Below, one piece after another: positions 36,975-44,920 of a stretch of 64,000 nucleotides of DNA. A program made the position numbers and the translations under genes. The notes under the pieces are model-generated. The model was not told the DNA's origin. It was given only the letters and a program-made list of their open reading frames with translations, and made no database searches. Origin of the DNA: Vibrio tubiashii ATCC 19109 (lineage in GTDB: Bacteria; Pseudomonadota; Gammaproteobacteria; Enterobacterales; Vibrionaceae); assembly GCF_000772105.1 (NCBI RefSeq), contig NZ_CP009354.1:1054001-1118000 (forward strand). Reading direction: 5' to 3'. The stretch's first letter is position 1; every line of letters begins with the position of its first letter.

Positions 36975-37595
36975 ATGGCAAAAGGATATAGAGAAGCTGT
37001 AATGGATCCGGCTAAATTGGATCCTAGTCACCCCACAAACCATGGTTTTCAAATGCAGGTGCACCACCTTTTATCAAAACAAGGTGTAAAAAAAACAGGT
37101 AACGGCGATAAGCTTAAGTCCTACGGATATGACATCAACTTGCCCGGTAATTTAGTCGCTTTACCTTGCACTTTGGAAGGAGCGTGTCATTTACAAGTTC
37201 AACTACACAGGGGCAATCATCCTACAGTTATTGATACCAATGATAATGATAAGGAACATCCTAAGGGTTACCACATAGAAGTAACCGAGTTAGTAGAAGA
37301 GGCTTATAAGACCATAAGTAAACGTTGTGAGAATCAGGGTAATCCTGGTGTTCAGCGTTATATGGATTATCACAGCTTATTAATCTTGCGCAGGATAAGT
37401 AGCTTTGCTTTGCCATTAACTAGGGTTGCCAAAGCCTTTAAGCGTGGCGGAGTTGGGTGCTTGGGAGCCACAACAGTGCCAGAGCTAGATTTAAAGCTAA
37501 AAGCTCAACCCAAAGAATGCCAGTGCAATGAGAGAAAACATGATAAATTCAGTACTTTCAAAGAGGTACCGTACAATTTAGAAAGAGGAAAGTAG
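36975..37595 (+). CDS. AHH-like nuclease toxin domain (T6SS effector C-terminus)
   Basis: The 206-residue product carries QVHHLLSK (31-38 or so), a V-for-A form of the AHH motif, then YDINLPGNLVALP and a later LHRGNH. That is the order of metal and catalytic residues in AHH/HNH-type nucleases. No PAAR or signal is present. The frame is open back to 36951, overlapping the PAAR gene end, and an immunity gene starts two bases after its stop. It is best read as the toxin end of the PAAR effector, now in another frame. The ATG at 36975 may or may not be used. A second copy of its C-terminal half is at 46881-47258. Confidence 0.78.
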   Translation: MAKGYREAVMDPAKLDPSHPTNHGFQMQVHHLLSKQGVKKTGNGDKLKSYGYDINLPGNLVALPCTLEGACHLQVQLHRGNHPTVIDTNDNDKEHPKGYHIEVTELVEEAYKTISKRCENQGNPGVQRYMDYHSLLILRRISSFALPLTRVAKAFKRGGVGCLGATTVPELDLKLKAQPKECQCNERKHDKFSTFKEVPYNLERGK

Positions 37596-37597
37596 CT

Positions 37598-38224
37598 TTG
37601 AATATTTATGATGAATCTTATTATATTATATTCCCGGATTATGAATTTGAGGACTATGACAATGACCTCACACCAACCTCATATACGGCAAATACTCATT
37701 GGAAGTTTGAAAAGTTGAGTTTTGGTATAAAGCCACTTACTTTTGTCTCTGATAATGACAATTTGGATTATTTGCAGCAAGATTACACTATAGCATTTAG
37801 CGTACCGAACTTTGTGGTCACAAACAAACTTAAAGAGCTGCTTGAAGCTGGCCTTTACGGCAGTCAGTTTTTTCCTGCGATCATTCAAGATGAAGAAAAT
37901 AATGCTGTTGAAGGCGTTTGGGCACTGAATACTTTTGATGACTTAGATTGTATCGATCTAAAGAGAAGTCAATTCTATATGCCAAGTGATGGAAGTAAGG
38001 ACATTGATGGGTTTTCTATTAAACCAGATATGGATAATTACCGACTTCGAGAAGATGTGCTGGATGCTATTCCAGAAAACGAACGTTTAATTTTTCAGAT
38101 CGGAAATACATCAAGAGGAAAAATCTTTTTTCATCAAAAAGTAGTCGATATTTTTAAAAAATACGATGTTAAAGGCATCAAATTCTTTAAAGTCAGTGAA
38201 TTTGAGTATGGGGACCAACATTAA
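37598..38224 (+). CDS. Imm11-like immunity protein, cognate of the resident AHH-like toxin
   Basis: The 208-residue protein fits the Imm11 (DUF1629) layout: an N-terminal YYII strand, a central LYGSQFFPAII and a C-terminal block IPENERLIFQIGNTS...FFHQKVVDIFKKYDVKGIKFFKV. It starts with TTG after AGAGGAAAG, two bases behind the toxin stop, so the pair is co-translated. A homologue of similar length (47258) follows a homologous toxin fragment, which supports cognate pairing. It should neutralise the nuclease in the producing cell. Confidence 0.8.
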   Translation: MNIYDESYYIIFPDYEFEDYDNDLTPTSYTANTHWKFEKLSFGIKPLTFVSDNDNLDYLQQDYTIAFSVPNFVVTNKLKELLEAGLYGSQFFPAIIQDEENNAVEGVWALNTFDDLDCIDLKRSQFYMPSDGSKDIDGFSIKPDMDNYRLREDVLDAIPENERLIFQIGNTSRGKIFFHQKVVDIFKKYDVKGIKFFKVSEFEYGDQH

Positions 38225-38254
38225 AAATTGGTGATCCCAAAGACAACCAATATT

Positions 38255-38546
38255 ATTGAGCTTGATATGAGATATTTTAACATCTGAATATGTGCCTCGC
38301 ATAATGAAATACGATCTTTTCAAAGTGTCTAATTGGGAAAAGGATTCCAGTCTGTAGATTCTTAATTTATATCGTGATAGTAGAGGAAGAAATCTTATCA
38401 TTTTACTCGAACGAGTTTTGATGAAGACTCGTTCACTTTTAGAATCGGGGTTTTATTGGTGCTATGATAGTAGTTTGAAAAACGATTTCCGATGTATGCA
38501 GTAATCGGTATTGTACAGTCGTTGCTCCAGCAAGGTTTGAAATGGT
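38255..38546. repeat. Direct repeat R2, copy 1 (second copy 48090-48381)
   Basis: This 292-base segment recurs almost exactly 9835 bases downstream. It is mostly non-coding and ends inside a small chimeric open frame (38492). The two copies bracket almost the whole immunity array, so recombination between them would delete it. Confidence 0.9.
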
Positions 38547-38704
38547 TAGGTGTTCGTGTTGAATTCTCCAAACTAGAGCATGTGCCTCTTGAAGAGCGTT
38601 TAATATTTAAGCTAGAAGAAGACTATGGCTTGGTATTTATACACGAAAGCGTGATTGAGCTACTCAAAAAACACGTCAAAGATGTCTGGGTAAGAGATGT
38701 ATAG
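38492..38704 (+). pseudogene. Chimeric Imm11 fragment (C-terminal half)
   Basis: The 70-residue frame joins a short foreign start (MYAVIGIVQSLLQQGLKWLG) to the last ~45 residues of the immunity protein encoded at 44921 (KLEHVPLEERLIFKLEEDYG and onward), at near identity. It lacks the N-terminal two thirds of the family, so it is probably not a working immunity protein. A hairpin terminator follows. Confidence 0.75.
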
Positions 38705-38705
38705 A

Positions 38706-38726
38706 AAGCGCCGAAAGGCGCTTTTT
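38706..38726 (+). terminator. Cassette terminator 1
   Basis: AAGCGCC and GGCGCTT pair around GAAA, followed by TTTTTC. The same GCGCC-type hairpin closes five segments of the array. Confidence 0.85.
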
Positions 38727-38778
38727 CATTTGGCATAAGATTTAATCGATAAATTATGTAGATGCACATTCTCAAAAA

Positions 38779-38930
38779 AGTACCGGTGATGCGGGCGGCG
38801 ATAAAAAAGGCGTCGCATCCGGCACGATAGAAGCCGAAGCGAAATTTATTTCAGCCTCACCAACGGTTAAGTTTGAAGGCAAGGGCGTATGTCGCCTGTC
38901 CGATCAAATGATATGAACAAAGTCAACACT
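38779..38930 (+). pseudogene. PAAR-gene scar 1
   Basis: The segment is homologous to PAAR gene bases ~34417-34569 but diverged at many third positions. It has lost one base at the GATCAAATGACC position, which breaks the frame. It sits about 30 bases before an immunity gene. Confidence 0.85.
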
Positions 38931-39790
38931 TTCTAAAGATCCTTAGAATAGGAAAATAGATGAAATACGATAACCAATATTATTTACTGTGTGAGTCTGG
39001 TCATGCAGGCTTTCATATGCTTGGGCAGACTGAAGACTCTGACGATGGACTTGATCACCTGATGGCACAACGTTCATTAAAGCGGGAAGTCAAAGGTCTT
39101 GGCAAGGTGGAAGTGTGTGAAGGAAACAAAAAGAGCTTCTCCCCTTGTGATTACCACGAAATTGCAGAACAAATGGTATCCGATAAATTTAGACAGGTTT
39201 TATTACCGTTTGAGCTTCAGGGGGTCGATTTTTATCCAACAGAAGTGACTAACGGTGACAAAGTCTGGTCGGACTATTTCATGATGCATATTTGGAATAA
39301 CTATAAAGCCATACATCAAGGGCGTTCAGTCATTGATGGGACATATGTTGACGATGACTTTTTCTTAGAAGCATTGTCGTTAGATGAAACGCTGTTAGAC
39401 AAGGTGCCTTTAGAAGAACGGCTCGTTTTTCGACTTCAAGAAGATCCACGATTTCTATTCCATGAAACAGTGGTTGATGCTTTAAAAGCGGCAGATCTTT
39501 CCGGGGTTGGTTTCATAAGGGTTGACCAGTGGGGACCTGCTGCAATGTTTAGTGATGATGACCTCGGCGATTTATAGTTTTTTTGCTCCTCTGAACATTG
39601 GTTTATCTGACAAAGTAGGTGTAGTTCTGTAGCAAAAAGCAATACTGGTTATCCTCATCTTCGAGAAAAACAAAACGCAGATAGGTAAATAGGTGAACTA
39701 TTATCGAATGATGTGGAAGTTTATAGAAGATGAGGCGTCATTTTCTACAGAAGAGGTTTGGTATCGTATTCATGGTAATTACAACCCTAA
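38870..39790. repeat. Direct repeat R4, copy 1 (second copy 41735-42655)
   Basis: About 920 bases covering the end of a PAAR scar, a complete immunity gene, its 115-base tail and the beginning of the next immunity gene recur exactly 2865 bases downstream. The non-coding tail is nearly identical, while the coding parts have diverged more. Confidence 0.9.
38960..39577 (+). CDS. Imm11-like immunity protein, MKYD type, copy 1
   Basis: The 205-residue protein has the full Imm11 layout: QYYLLCESG start, middle GVDFYPTEV and SDYFMMHIWNNYKAIHQ, and end VPLEERLVFRLQEDPRFLFHETVVDALKAADLSGVGFIRVDQW (described in parts). AGGAAAATAG precedes the ATG. It shares about 90% of residues with the copy at 41825 and less with the frameshifted copy at 45670. 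No toxin gene adjoins it, so it is an orphan immunity gene that may protect against sibling strains. Confidence 0.8.
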   Translation: MKYDNQYYLLCESGHAGFHMLGQTEDSDDGLDHLMAQRSLKREVKGLGKVEVCEGNKKSFSPCDYHEIAEQMVSDKFRQVLLPFELQGVDFYPTEVTNGDKVWSDYFMMHIWNNYKAIHQGRSVIDGTYVDDDFFLEALSLDETLLDKVPLEERLVFRLQEDPRFLFHETVVDALKAADLSGVGFIRVDQWGPAAMFSDDDLGDL

Positions 39791-39800
39791 TATGTACTAA
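39693..39800 (+). pseudogene. Truncated Imm11 gene start
   Basis: The first ~35 codons match the start of the immunity gene at 42558 (MNYY..MEWKFIEDEASFS pattern), but ATG has become GTG and the frame stops after 35 residues. The rest of the gene is replaced by an orphan toxin segment. It is a broken remnant at a recombination joint. Confidence 0.8.
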
Positions 39801-39922
39801 TTCAGACCTGATCTATAGTTGAGTCAGTATGACCTGAAGAGTGTTGAGGTGCCTCATAATAACAGCAAATTTCCTCGTCAGACGACAGTAAAAGTCACCC
39901 TTGGTGGCATGGTGCGAACGCG

Positions 39923-40450
39923 GTGCAGGCCCATCATCTTATTCCTAAAAGTGTATTCAAACTAAAAAATACAAAGAGCAAACAAGTTCGAGAAAAAATG
40001 ATGTTCCTGCGGCGAATAGCCCAAATGTGTGCATACAATATTGATTTCTGGAAAAATGGCGTTGGACTACCAAATAAAAAAGAAACTGCATGTTTTTTAA
40101 ACAAGCCTAGGCATTCAGGTGGCCACGACCGAAATGAATTCAACTACACCAATGAATGTGTAAAGCTGGCTCATAAAAAATTAAGTAAAGACCTTCAAAA
40201 AAGAGAAGATAACGGTAGCTGCTCAAAAACGACCAACTCCTCGTTAATTGCTAAATTCAATGAGTCTAGCAAATACATCTTCGGAAAAATTGCGAACTTT
40301 CGTTGGTTTGTTACTAGTGATGGACAAAATTATGATCCTAAGATACAGCCATATGTGGGGTGTCGCTCAAACTGTAACAAAGGACATAAGATTCTACATC
40401 TAAAAACGAAGCAGCAAATCGAAAACTATGACCTACAAATTGGACAATAA
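39923..40450 (+). CDS. Orphan AHH nuclease toxin C-terminus
   Basis: The frame carries the classic AHH signature QAHHLIPKSVF, then NIDFWKNGVGLP and RHSGGHDRNEF, as in AHH-family nucleases of the HNH fold. Reading upstream, HPWWHGANAV precedes it, which is the usual lead-in inside longer polymorphic toxins. The frame is open from 39863 with no ATG and no ribosome-binding site, so GTG 39923 is only a formal start. It is a displaced toxin end without a PAAR carrier. Its stop lies two bases before an intact immunity gene. It is probably silent unless recombined behind a carrier. Confidence 0.78.
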   Translation: MQAHHLIPKSVFKLKNTKSKQVREKMMFLRRIAQMCAYNIDFWKNGVGLPNKKETACFLNKPRHSGGHDRNEFNYTNECVKLAHKKLSKDLQKREDNGSCSKTTNSSLIAKFNESSKYIFGKIANFRWFVTSDGQNYDPKIQPYVGCRSNCNKGHKILHLKTKQQIENYDLQIGQ

Positions 40451-40452
40451 TA

Positions 40453-41043
40453 ATGTCAGATATTAACGAAGAATATTACGTGCTTGTATGTGGCTCTGGT
40501 GAAGTTCCTTCCCCTTACGTTTCTTGTAGTAAAAGTCACTACCTAATTTACCAAAAGCCCATGTCACTCAAGGTTCCTATCCAGATTGAATCCGCTGCAG
40601 AAGCGCAAAAGAGTGTGCCACTTATCGAAGCGATGGCTGCACCAAGTGACCCTGTACTATCGGAGAGAATAACAAAAGTACTAGAATATTATGATCTTTA
40701 TAGGGTTCAACTACTTCCTGCTGTGTACACCCATAATGATGATAATGAGTACCCGTATTCAGTGTTAGTCGTCAACAATGATATCGATGCTTACGATTTT
40801 GACAACGGTCAATACTCTGAACGTTTAGATGACGGTGAAGTTGGAAACCCTAGAAACTGTCGATTAGACCCCACTAAACTCGCTTCCATTCCTCTGGATA
40901 AGCGTCGTATTTTTTTTATACCGGGCATGATGGATTATTTGGTCCATAGCAGCATCGCAGAGCCATTAATTGCCTTGAATGCAAGTGGGCTTCACCTGGT
41001 GCCATTATTGCAATGGGATGATCGCTTCGGCATGACAATTTAA
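40453..41043 (+). CDS. Imm11-like immunity protein paired with the orphan AHH toxin
   Basis: The 196-residue protein has an EYYVLVCGSGE start, a middle YRVQLLPAVY and an ending of the form IPLDKRRIFFIPGMMDYLVHSS. This is a divergent Imm11 layout. It begins two bases after the orphan AHH toxin, with GGA eight bases upstream of the ATG. The tight toxin-immunity spacing matches the resident pair, so I infer they are cognate. Confidence 0.75.
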   Translation: MSDINEEYYVLVCGSGEVPSPYVSCSKSHYLIYQKPMSLKVPIQIESAAEAQKSVPLIEAMAAPSDPVLSERITKVLEYYDLYRVQLLPAVYTHNDDNEYPYSVLVVNNDIDAYDFDNGQYSERLDDGEVGNPRNCRLDPTKLASIPLDKRRIFFIPGMMDYLVHSSIAEPLIALNASGLHLVPLLQWDDRFGMTI

Positions 41044-41056
41044 AAGGAAAATAGTG

Positions 41057-41593
41057 ATGAATGAGTATCAGATTTTTCATCGTAGTGTTCACTATCAGAA
41101 AAATAACCGCGTTATACAGGCTAACAAAGTAAGAATGATGGAAATCCAACCGGATTTGGTGGTGGATTTTTGTCAATGTCCACGGCTATTTTTTGCGGAA
41201 AAGTACGCGGACATTCTGTCAGCGATGGAGCCAGTAGGCGTCGAACGCCTGAAAAACCCTTATCGTCCAGCTCTAGATGCAGACGTTCAAATTGATATCG
41301 GAACTGAGCAAGAGTTGGAAACGATTGATGATGTCGACTATGTCTTTTTCCATGTCTTTAATCGCTATGATGTGCTGGACAAAGACGCAACACAGTGGAA
41401 TTGCGATATACCTTCAATCGGTGCAGTTGCTGTCCCTATTTTGGATGAAAACAAACTCAATGCGATCCCTCTGCAACAACGTCTTTTGTTTAAGCTTGAG
41501 CAAGACCCTTCATTTATGTTCGTACATGATAGTGTTGTAGACGCTATGCTGAACGCCAAAATGCAAGATATTTGGGTTCGTTGGGCTGAGTAA
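41057..41593 (+). CDS. Orphan Imm11-like immunity protein (PDL subtype)
   Basis: The 178-residue protein shares the motif QPDLVVDF..CPRLFF with the proteins at 43116 and 44921, and ends with IPLQQRLLFKLEQDPSFMFVHDSVV. I use ATG 41057 with AAGGA nine bases upstream; a GTG directly before it is also possible. It has no adjoining toxin and is followed by a hairpin terminator. Confidence 0.75.
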   Translation: MNEYQIFHRSVHYQKNNRVIQANKVRMMEIQPDLVVDFCQCPRLFFAEKYADILSAMEPVGVERLKNPYRPALDADVQIDIGTEQELETIDDVDYVFFHVFNRYDVLDKDATQWNCDIPSIGAVAVPILDENKLNAIPLQQRLLFKLEQDPSFMFVHDSVVDAMLNAKMQDIWVRWAE

Positions 41594-41616
41594 GCGTTTG
41601 TAAATGAATAATTTAT

Positions 41617-41640
41617 AAGGGCGCCGAGAGGCGCTTTTTC
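41617..41640 (+). terminator. Cassette terminator 2
   Basis: GCGCC and GGCGC pair around a GAGA loop and are followed by TTTTTC, closing the cassette at 41057. Confidence 0.8.
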
Positions 41641-41673
41641 TTTATATGCTTTCATTACTTTGGAAGACAAATC

Positions 41674-41794
41674 GGCGTATCTTCAGGAACAATAGAAGCA
41701 GAAGCCGAATTTATCTCCGCTTCACCGACTGTGAAGTTTGAAGGCAAGGGCGTATGTCGCCTGTCCGATCAAATGACATGAACAAAGCCAACAC
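41674..41794 (+). pseudogene. PAAR-gene scar 2 (mosaic)
   Basis: The left half (GGCGTATCTTCAGGAACAA and onward) is identical to the resident PAAR gene, while the right half matches scars 1 and 3, including the missing C near GATCAAATGAC. It is a mosaic made by recombination between the resident gene and an older scar. Confidence 0.85.
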
Positions 41795-42655
41795 TTTCTA
41801 AAGATCCTTAGAATAGGAAAATAGATGAAATACGATAAGCAATATTATTTACTGTGTGAGTCTGGTCATGCAGGTTTTCATATGCTTGGGCAGACTGAAG
41901 ACTCTGACGAAGGACTTGAGCATCTGATGGCAAAACGTTCATTAAAGCGGGAAGTCAAAGGTCTTGGTAAGGTGGAAGTGTGTGAGGGGAACAAAAAGAG
42001 CTTCTCCCCTTGTGATTACCATGAAATTGCAGAGCAAATGGTATCGGAAAAATTTAGACAGGTTTTATTGCCGTTTGAGCTTCCGGGGGTCGATTTTTAT
42101 CCAACAGAAGTGACTAACGGTGACAAAGTCTGGTCGAACTATTTCATGATGCATATTTGGAATAACTATAGAGCTATACATCAAGGCCGTTCAATCATTG
42201 ATGGGACGTATGTGAATAATAGATTTTTCTTAGAAGCATTGTCGTTAGATGAAACGCTGTTAGACAAGGTGCCTTTAGAAGAACGGCTCGTTTTTCGACT
42301 TCAAGAAAAACCACAATTTCTATTCCATGAAACAGTGGTTGATGCGATAAAAGCGGCAAATCTTACCGGGGTTGGTTTCATAAGAGTTGACCAGTGGGGA
42401 CCCGCAGCAATGTTTAGTGATGATGACTTTGGCGATTTATAGTTTTTTTGCTCCTCTGAACATTGGTTTATCTGACAAAGTAGGTGTAGTTCTGTAGCAA
42501 AAAGCAATACTGGTTATCCTCATCTTCGAGAGCAACAAAACGCAGATAGGTAAATAAATGAACTATTATCATATGGAATGGAAGTTTATAGAAGATGAGG
42601 CGTCATTTTCTATAGAAGAGGTTAGGTATCGCCTTAATGATATCTATTACCCTAA
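41735..42655. repeat. Direct repeat R4, copy 2
   Basis: This is the second copy of the ~920-base unit that starts at 38870. Here the downstream immunity gene (42558) is intact, which shows that this copy is nearer the ancestral arrangement. Confidence 0.9.
41825..42442 (+). CDS. Imm11-like immunity protein, MKYD type, copy 2
   Basis: The 205-residue protein is a near copy of the one at 38960 with about 18 substitutions. Many of these change charge (for example DDD to NNR before the C-terminal block), which could alter specificity. The start signals are the same. No toxin gene adjoins it. It is preceded by PAAR scar 2 and followed by the same 115-base tail as copy 1. Confidence 0.8.
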   Translation: MKYDKQYYLLCESGHAGFHMLGQTEDSDEGLEHLMAKRSLKREVKGLGKVEVCEGNKKSFSPCDYHEIAEQMVSEKFRQVLLPFELPGVDFYPTEVTNGDKVWSNYFMMHIWNNYRAIHQGRSIIDGTYVNNRFFLEALSLDETLLDKVPLEERLVFRLQEKPQFLFHETVVDAIKAANLTGVGFIRVDQWGPAAMFSDDDFGDL

Positions 42656-43115
42656 TATTAAGGCTTACACTACTCCTGTAAAAGTATATGTTGCTCAGGT
42701 TTACGAGCAGCGTCAAATGTCTGATATGTTGAAAGCGATAGATTTTTTGCCTCATAAGAAAGTGGTTCAACAACTGTTATCGCAACAAATTAGTGGTATT
42801 CAGTTACTTCCAGTTGAGGTGAACGTAGATGATACTATTTACAATGATTACTGGTTTATGAATGTTTTTGCTCGTTATCCAGTTTTAAATATCAGCGAGT
42901 CCGAGGCGGAGGATTTTGATGATGACTATGATGCCTACACTAGCTTAGTTCAAACAGTTTTGGATAAAGACAAACTGAGTAAAGTTAATGTTATGCATGA
43001 CATCTTTCGTTGTTCTGAGTGCCCTGACCATATCATTGCTAATGAAAGAGTAAAGCAATTGTTTGAGTCCAATGGCTTTACCGGCGTTGCTTTTTATGAA
43101 GTGGAGGTGGTGTAA
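42558..43115 (+). CDS. Orphan Imm11-like immunity protein (MNYY type)
   Basis: The 185-residue protein has a central ISGIQLLPVEVNVDDTIYNDYWF block and a C-terminal HIIANERVKQLFESNGFTGVAFYEV block, both in Imm11 positions. The PxxxRLxF motif is altered (VNVMHDIFRCSE). AGG precedes the ATG. A truncated copy of its start is at 39693. It is directly followed by the next open frame. Confidence 0.72.
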   Translation: MNYYHMEWKFIEDEASFSIEEVRYRLNDIYYPNIKAYTTPVKVYVAQVYEQRQMSDMLKAIDFLPHKKVVQQLLSQQISGIQLLPVEVNVDDTIYNDYWFMNVFARYPVLNISESEAEDFDDDYDAYTSLVQTVLDKDKLSKVNVMHDIFRCSECPDHIIANERVKQLFESNGFTGVAFYEVEVV

Positions 43116-43472
43116 ATGAACTGGAAAAAACAAACATACTTAGGGACTGAATTGTTCTCACATAATGTAAAAGTAGATAGCTTGCTGAAAACTCCAGACC
43201 TTCTTTTCGACTTTACAATATACCCAGGGTTATATGTAAGTGATAATTTGGACCTAGATGAAGCATTTGAGTCACACCACGCAATGGTGAGTGTCACATC
43301 AAAGGAAAATTATGGGTATGAATTCATTCAAGCTGTTCCGAAAGGCCAGTCATCAGATAGCATTTCTCACATAACATATGATGAAAGTGGGGTGTATTTA
43401 TCTGAAGCTCTAGTTAATGCGTTAATTAGCTGTAAACCAGTAACGGTGATGCATAGACAGTTAAGCTTGTGA
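43116..43472 (+). CDS. Shortened Imm11-like protein
   Basis: The 118-residue protein shares TPDLLFDFTIYPGLYVSD with the PDL subtype at its N terminus and SEALVNALISC with the C-terminal helix of the family, but the middle third is missing. GGAGGTG gives a strong ribosome-binding site, and the start touches the previous stop. It is probably an in-frame deletion product, and function is uncertain. Confidence 0.6.
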   Translation: MNWKKQTYLGTELFSHNVKVDSLLKTPDLLFDFTIYPGLYVSDNLDLDEAFESHHAMVSVTSKENYGYEFIQAVPKGQSSDSISHITYDESGVYLSEALVNALISCKPVTVMHRQLSL

Positions 43473-43500
43473 GCTATTTTCCAGGTAAGTCAAATACAAT

Positions 43501-43526
43501 GAGCGCCGAAAGGCGCTTTTTCTTTT
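43501..43526 (+). terminator. Cassette terminator 3
   Basis: AGCGCC and GGCGCT pair around GAAA, followed by TTTTCTTTT. Confidence 0.85.
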
Positions 43527-43697
43527 CTCGACTTGTGGTTATGATTATTCACTAGTAAGTACAGTAGGATGTGCTATGGTCTCCCTCAAAATATGGCTAA
43601 AATTCGAAGTTATGGTATATACCGCGTAAATAAAGCATTTCATACATTATGAATCATCAAGGCCATAAGATAGAAAAAGAACATTAGAGGTTGTGAA

Positions 43698-44264
43698 ATG
43701 AGCGATTATTATTTTTCTCGAGAGGTTACTGATACTCCTTTATATGATTTTCCAGAAGAGTTTTCTGACTCTGTTCCATCAAATGTCTTTACATACCCAA
43801 ACCAAGCAATCCCACTTATAAAAAAGTTTGGCCCGATTGGAGAATACAAAATTGCAGAAGTTTTTTTAACTCCGTCGTTGAGTATTCGTTATGACTTATT
43901 TGTAAGACTGTCCTTACATGATGTTTTTGGTGTAAATTGGGTGGATGTATTTCTACTTGATAAAGGGAGGCATAAATATAAAACACTTCAGCTATGTAAT
44001 GAGATTAAAATTGTAGACAGGATGAGAAGTGATTTCGACTTTTACGATAATTTCGAAGGTGGGGAATTTATTTCCGGAATGAATCGGTTGGTAGTAAATG
44101 AAGAGCTGATTAATAGCATTGATATCGAGGAAAGGCTCATTTTTAGAGACCCTGGATGGAGGGATAAAATATTTTATCACAAGTTGATTGTTGATCAGAT
44201 AATGTCTGAAAACGTGAAAGATATTGAATTCTTTCCTGTAGATGGGTACTCGGAGTTTAATTAA
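43698..44264 (+). CDS. Orphan Imm11-like immunity protein (MSDYYF type)
   Basis: The 188-residue protein is a divergent Imm11 member. The C-terminal block IDIEERLIFRDPGWRDKIFYHKLIVDQIMSENVKDIEFFPV (in parts) keeps the family pattern, but the centre is different. AGAGG precedes the ATG. It is strongly AT-rich, more so than the T6SS genes. No toxin gene is adjacent. Confidence 0.7.
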   Translation: MSDYYFSREVTDTPLYDFPEEFSDSVPSNVFTYPNQAIPLIKKFGPIGEYKIAEVFLTPSLSIRYDLFVRLSLHDVFGVNWVDVFLLDKGRHKYKTLQLCNEIKIVDRMRSDFDFYDNFEGGEFISGMNRLVVNEELINSIDIEERLIFRDPGWRDKIFYHKLIVDQIMSENVKDIEFFPVDGYSEFN

Positions 44265-44342
44265 ATGTATATCAACTATCCGGGGGACATAAGTTTTAGT
44301 TATGTGTGATTTAATGGAAACTAGTAAATAAAAGAGGTGTAA

Positions 44343-44915
44343 ATGGAGTTTTCGGTAATCTCTGAGGACTTTATGAGAAGCTCGACTGCATTCCAATGCG
44401 TGGATAGTCGGGAGTTTTTCTACAGTACAAATAACTATCACCCTACAACTTCAGAGAGCTCAATTAAATGGGAGGATAAAAATATCATGTCCTCCATGGT
44501 ACACCCAATCGCTGATAATGGTGACATATGTGTTACAAAAGACTTAGCAGAAATAATAATGAGTTTCGATCCATATGGAGTAGAGGTGTACCCTGCTTCG
44601 CTAGTAACAAAAGACGAGGAGATTAATAATCGATACATACTCGCTATAAATAATATACAAGATGTTGTGGATTTTGATCGTAGTGTTGTAGAAAAATCAC
44701 CCTATAATGGTGATTTAATCGTTCATCGATTATTTCTTTGTTCTGATAAAATATCAAGAATACCATTTAATAAGCGAATAATTTATAGATCCAAAGATGC
44801 TGATACGGCTGTTTTTTTTGCTCCGGAGATCTTTGACTTGATAAAGGATGATAGCCGTTTTGCCCTATTAAGAAAGTTAAAAAAGAACACCAAAATGCGT
44901 GCACCTAAATTTTAG
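44343..44915 (+). CDS. Orphan Imm11-like immunity protein (MEFSV type)
   Basis: The 190-residue protein has VTKDLAEIIMSFDPYGVEVYPASLV and INNRYILAINNIQDVVDFDRS in the central Imm11 positions and IPFNKRIIYRSKDAD...FFAPEIFDLI near the end. A basic tail (KKNTKMRAPKF) replaces the usual final strand. AGAGG precedes the ATG and the next gene starts five bases after its stop. It is AT-rich. Confidence 0.7.
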   Translation: MEFSVISEDFMRSSTAFQCVDSREFFYSTNNYHPTTSESSIKWEDKNIMSSMVHPIADNGDICVTKDLAEIIMSFDPYGVEVYPASLVTKDEEINNRYILAINNIQDVVDFDRSVVEKSPYNGDLIVHRLFLCSDKISRIPFNKRIIYRSKDADTAVFFAPEIFDLIKDDSRFALLRKLKKNTKMRAPKF

Positions 44916-44920
44916 GAACC

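Larger units (their letters stand above)
38576..38983. repeat. Direct repeat R3, copy 1 (second copy 45287-45693)
   Basis: About 408 bases, running from the end of an Imm11 gene through its terminator, a PAAR scar and the start of the next MKYD-type immunity gene, are repeated about 6.7 kb downstream with few changes and one missing A. Confidence 0.88.

Noticed and set aside
36945..36975. Programmed -1 ribosomal frameshift joining PAAR and toxin
   Set aside because: No X-XXY-YYZ slippery heptamer or following stem is visible in the overlap; a change in TA copy number explains the frames better.
38111..38401. Minus-strand open frame of 96 codons in repeat R2
   Set aside because: It overlaps the end of an immunity gene on the other strand, has no recognisable domain and no ribosome-binding site.
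43992..44441. Minus-strand open frame of 149 codons across two immunity genes
   Set aside because: It lies antisense to two Imm11-like genes with good starts, and its composition is that of a shadow frame.
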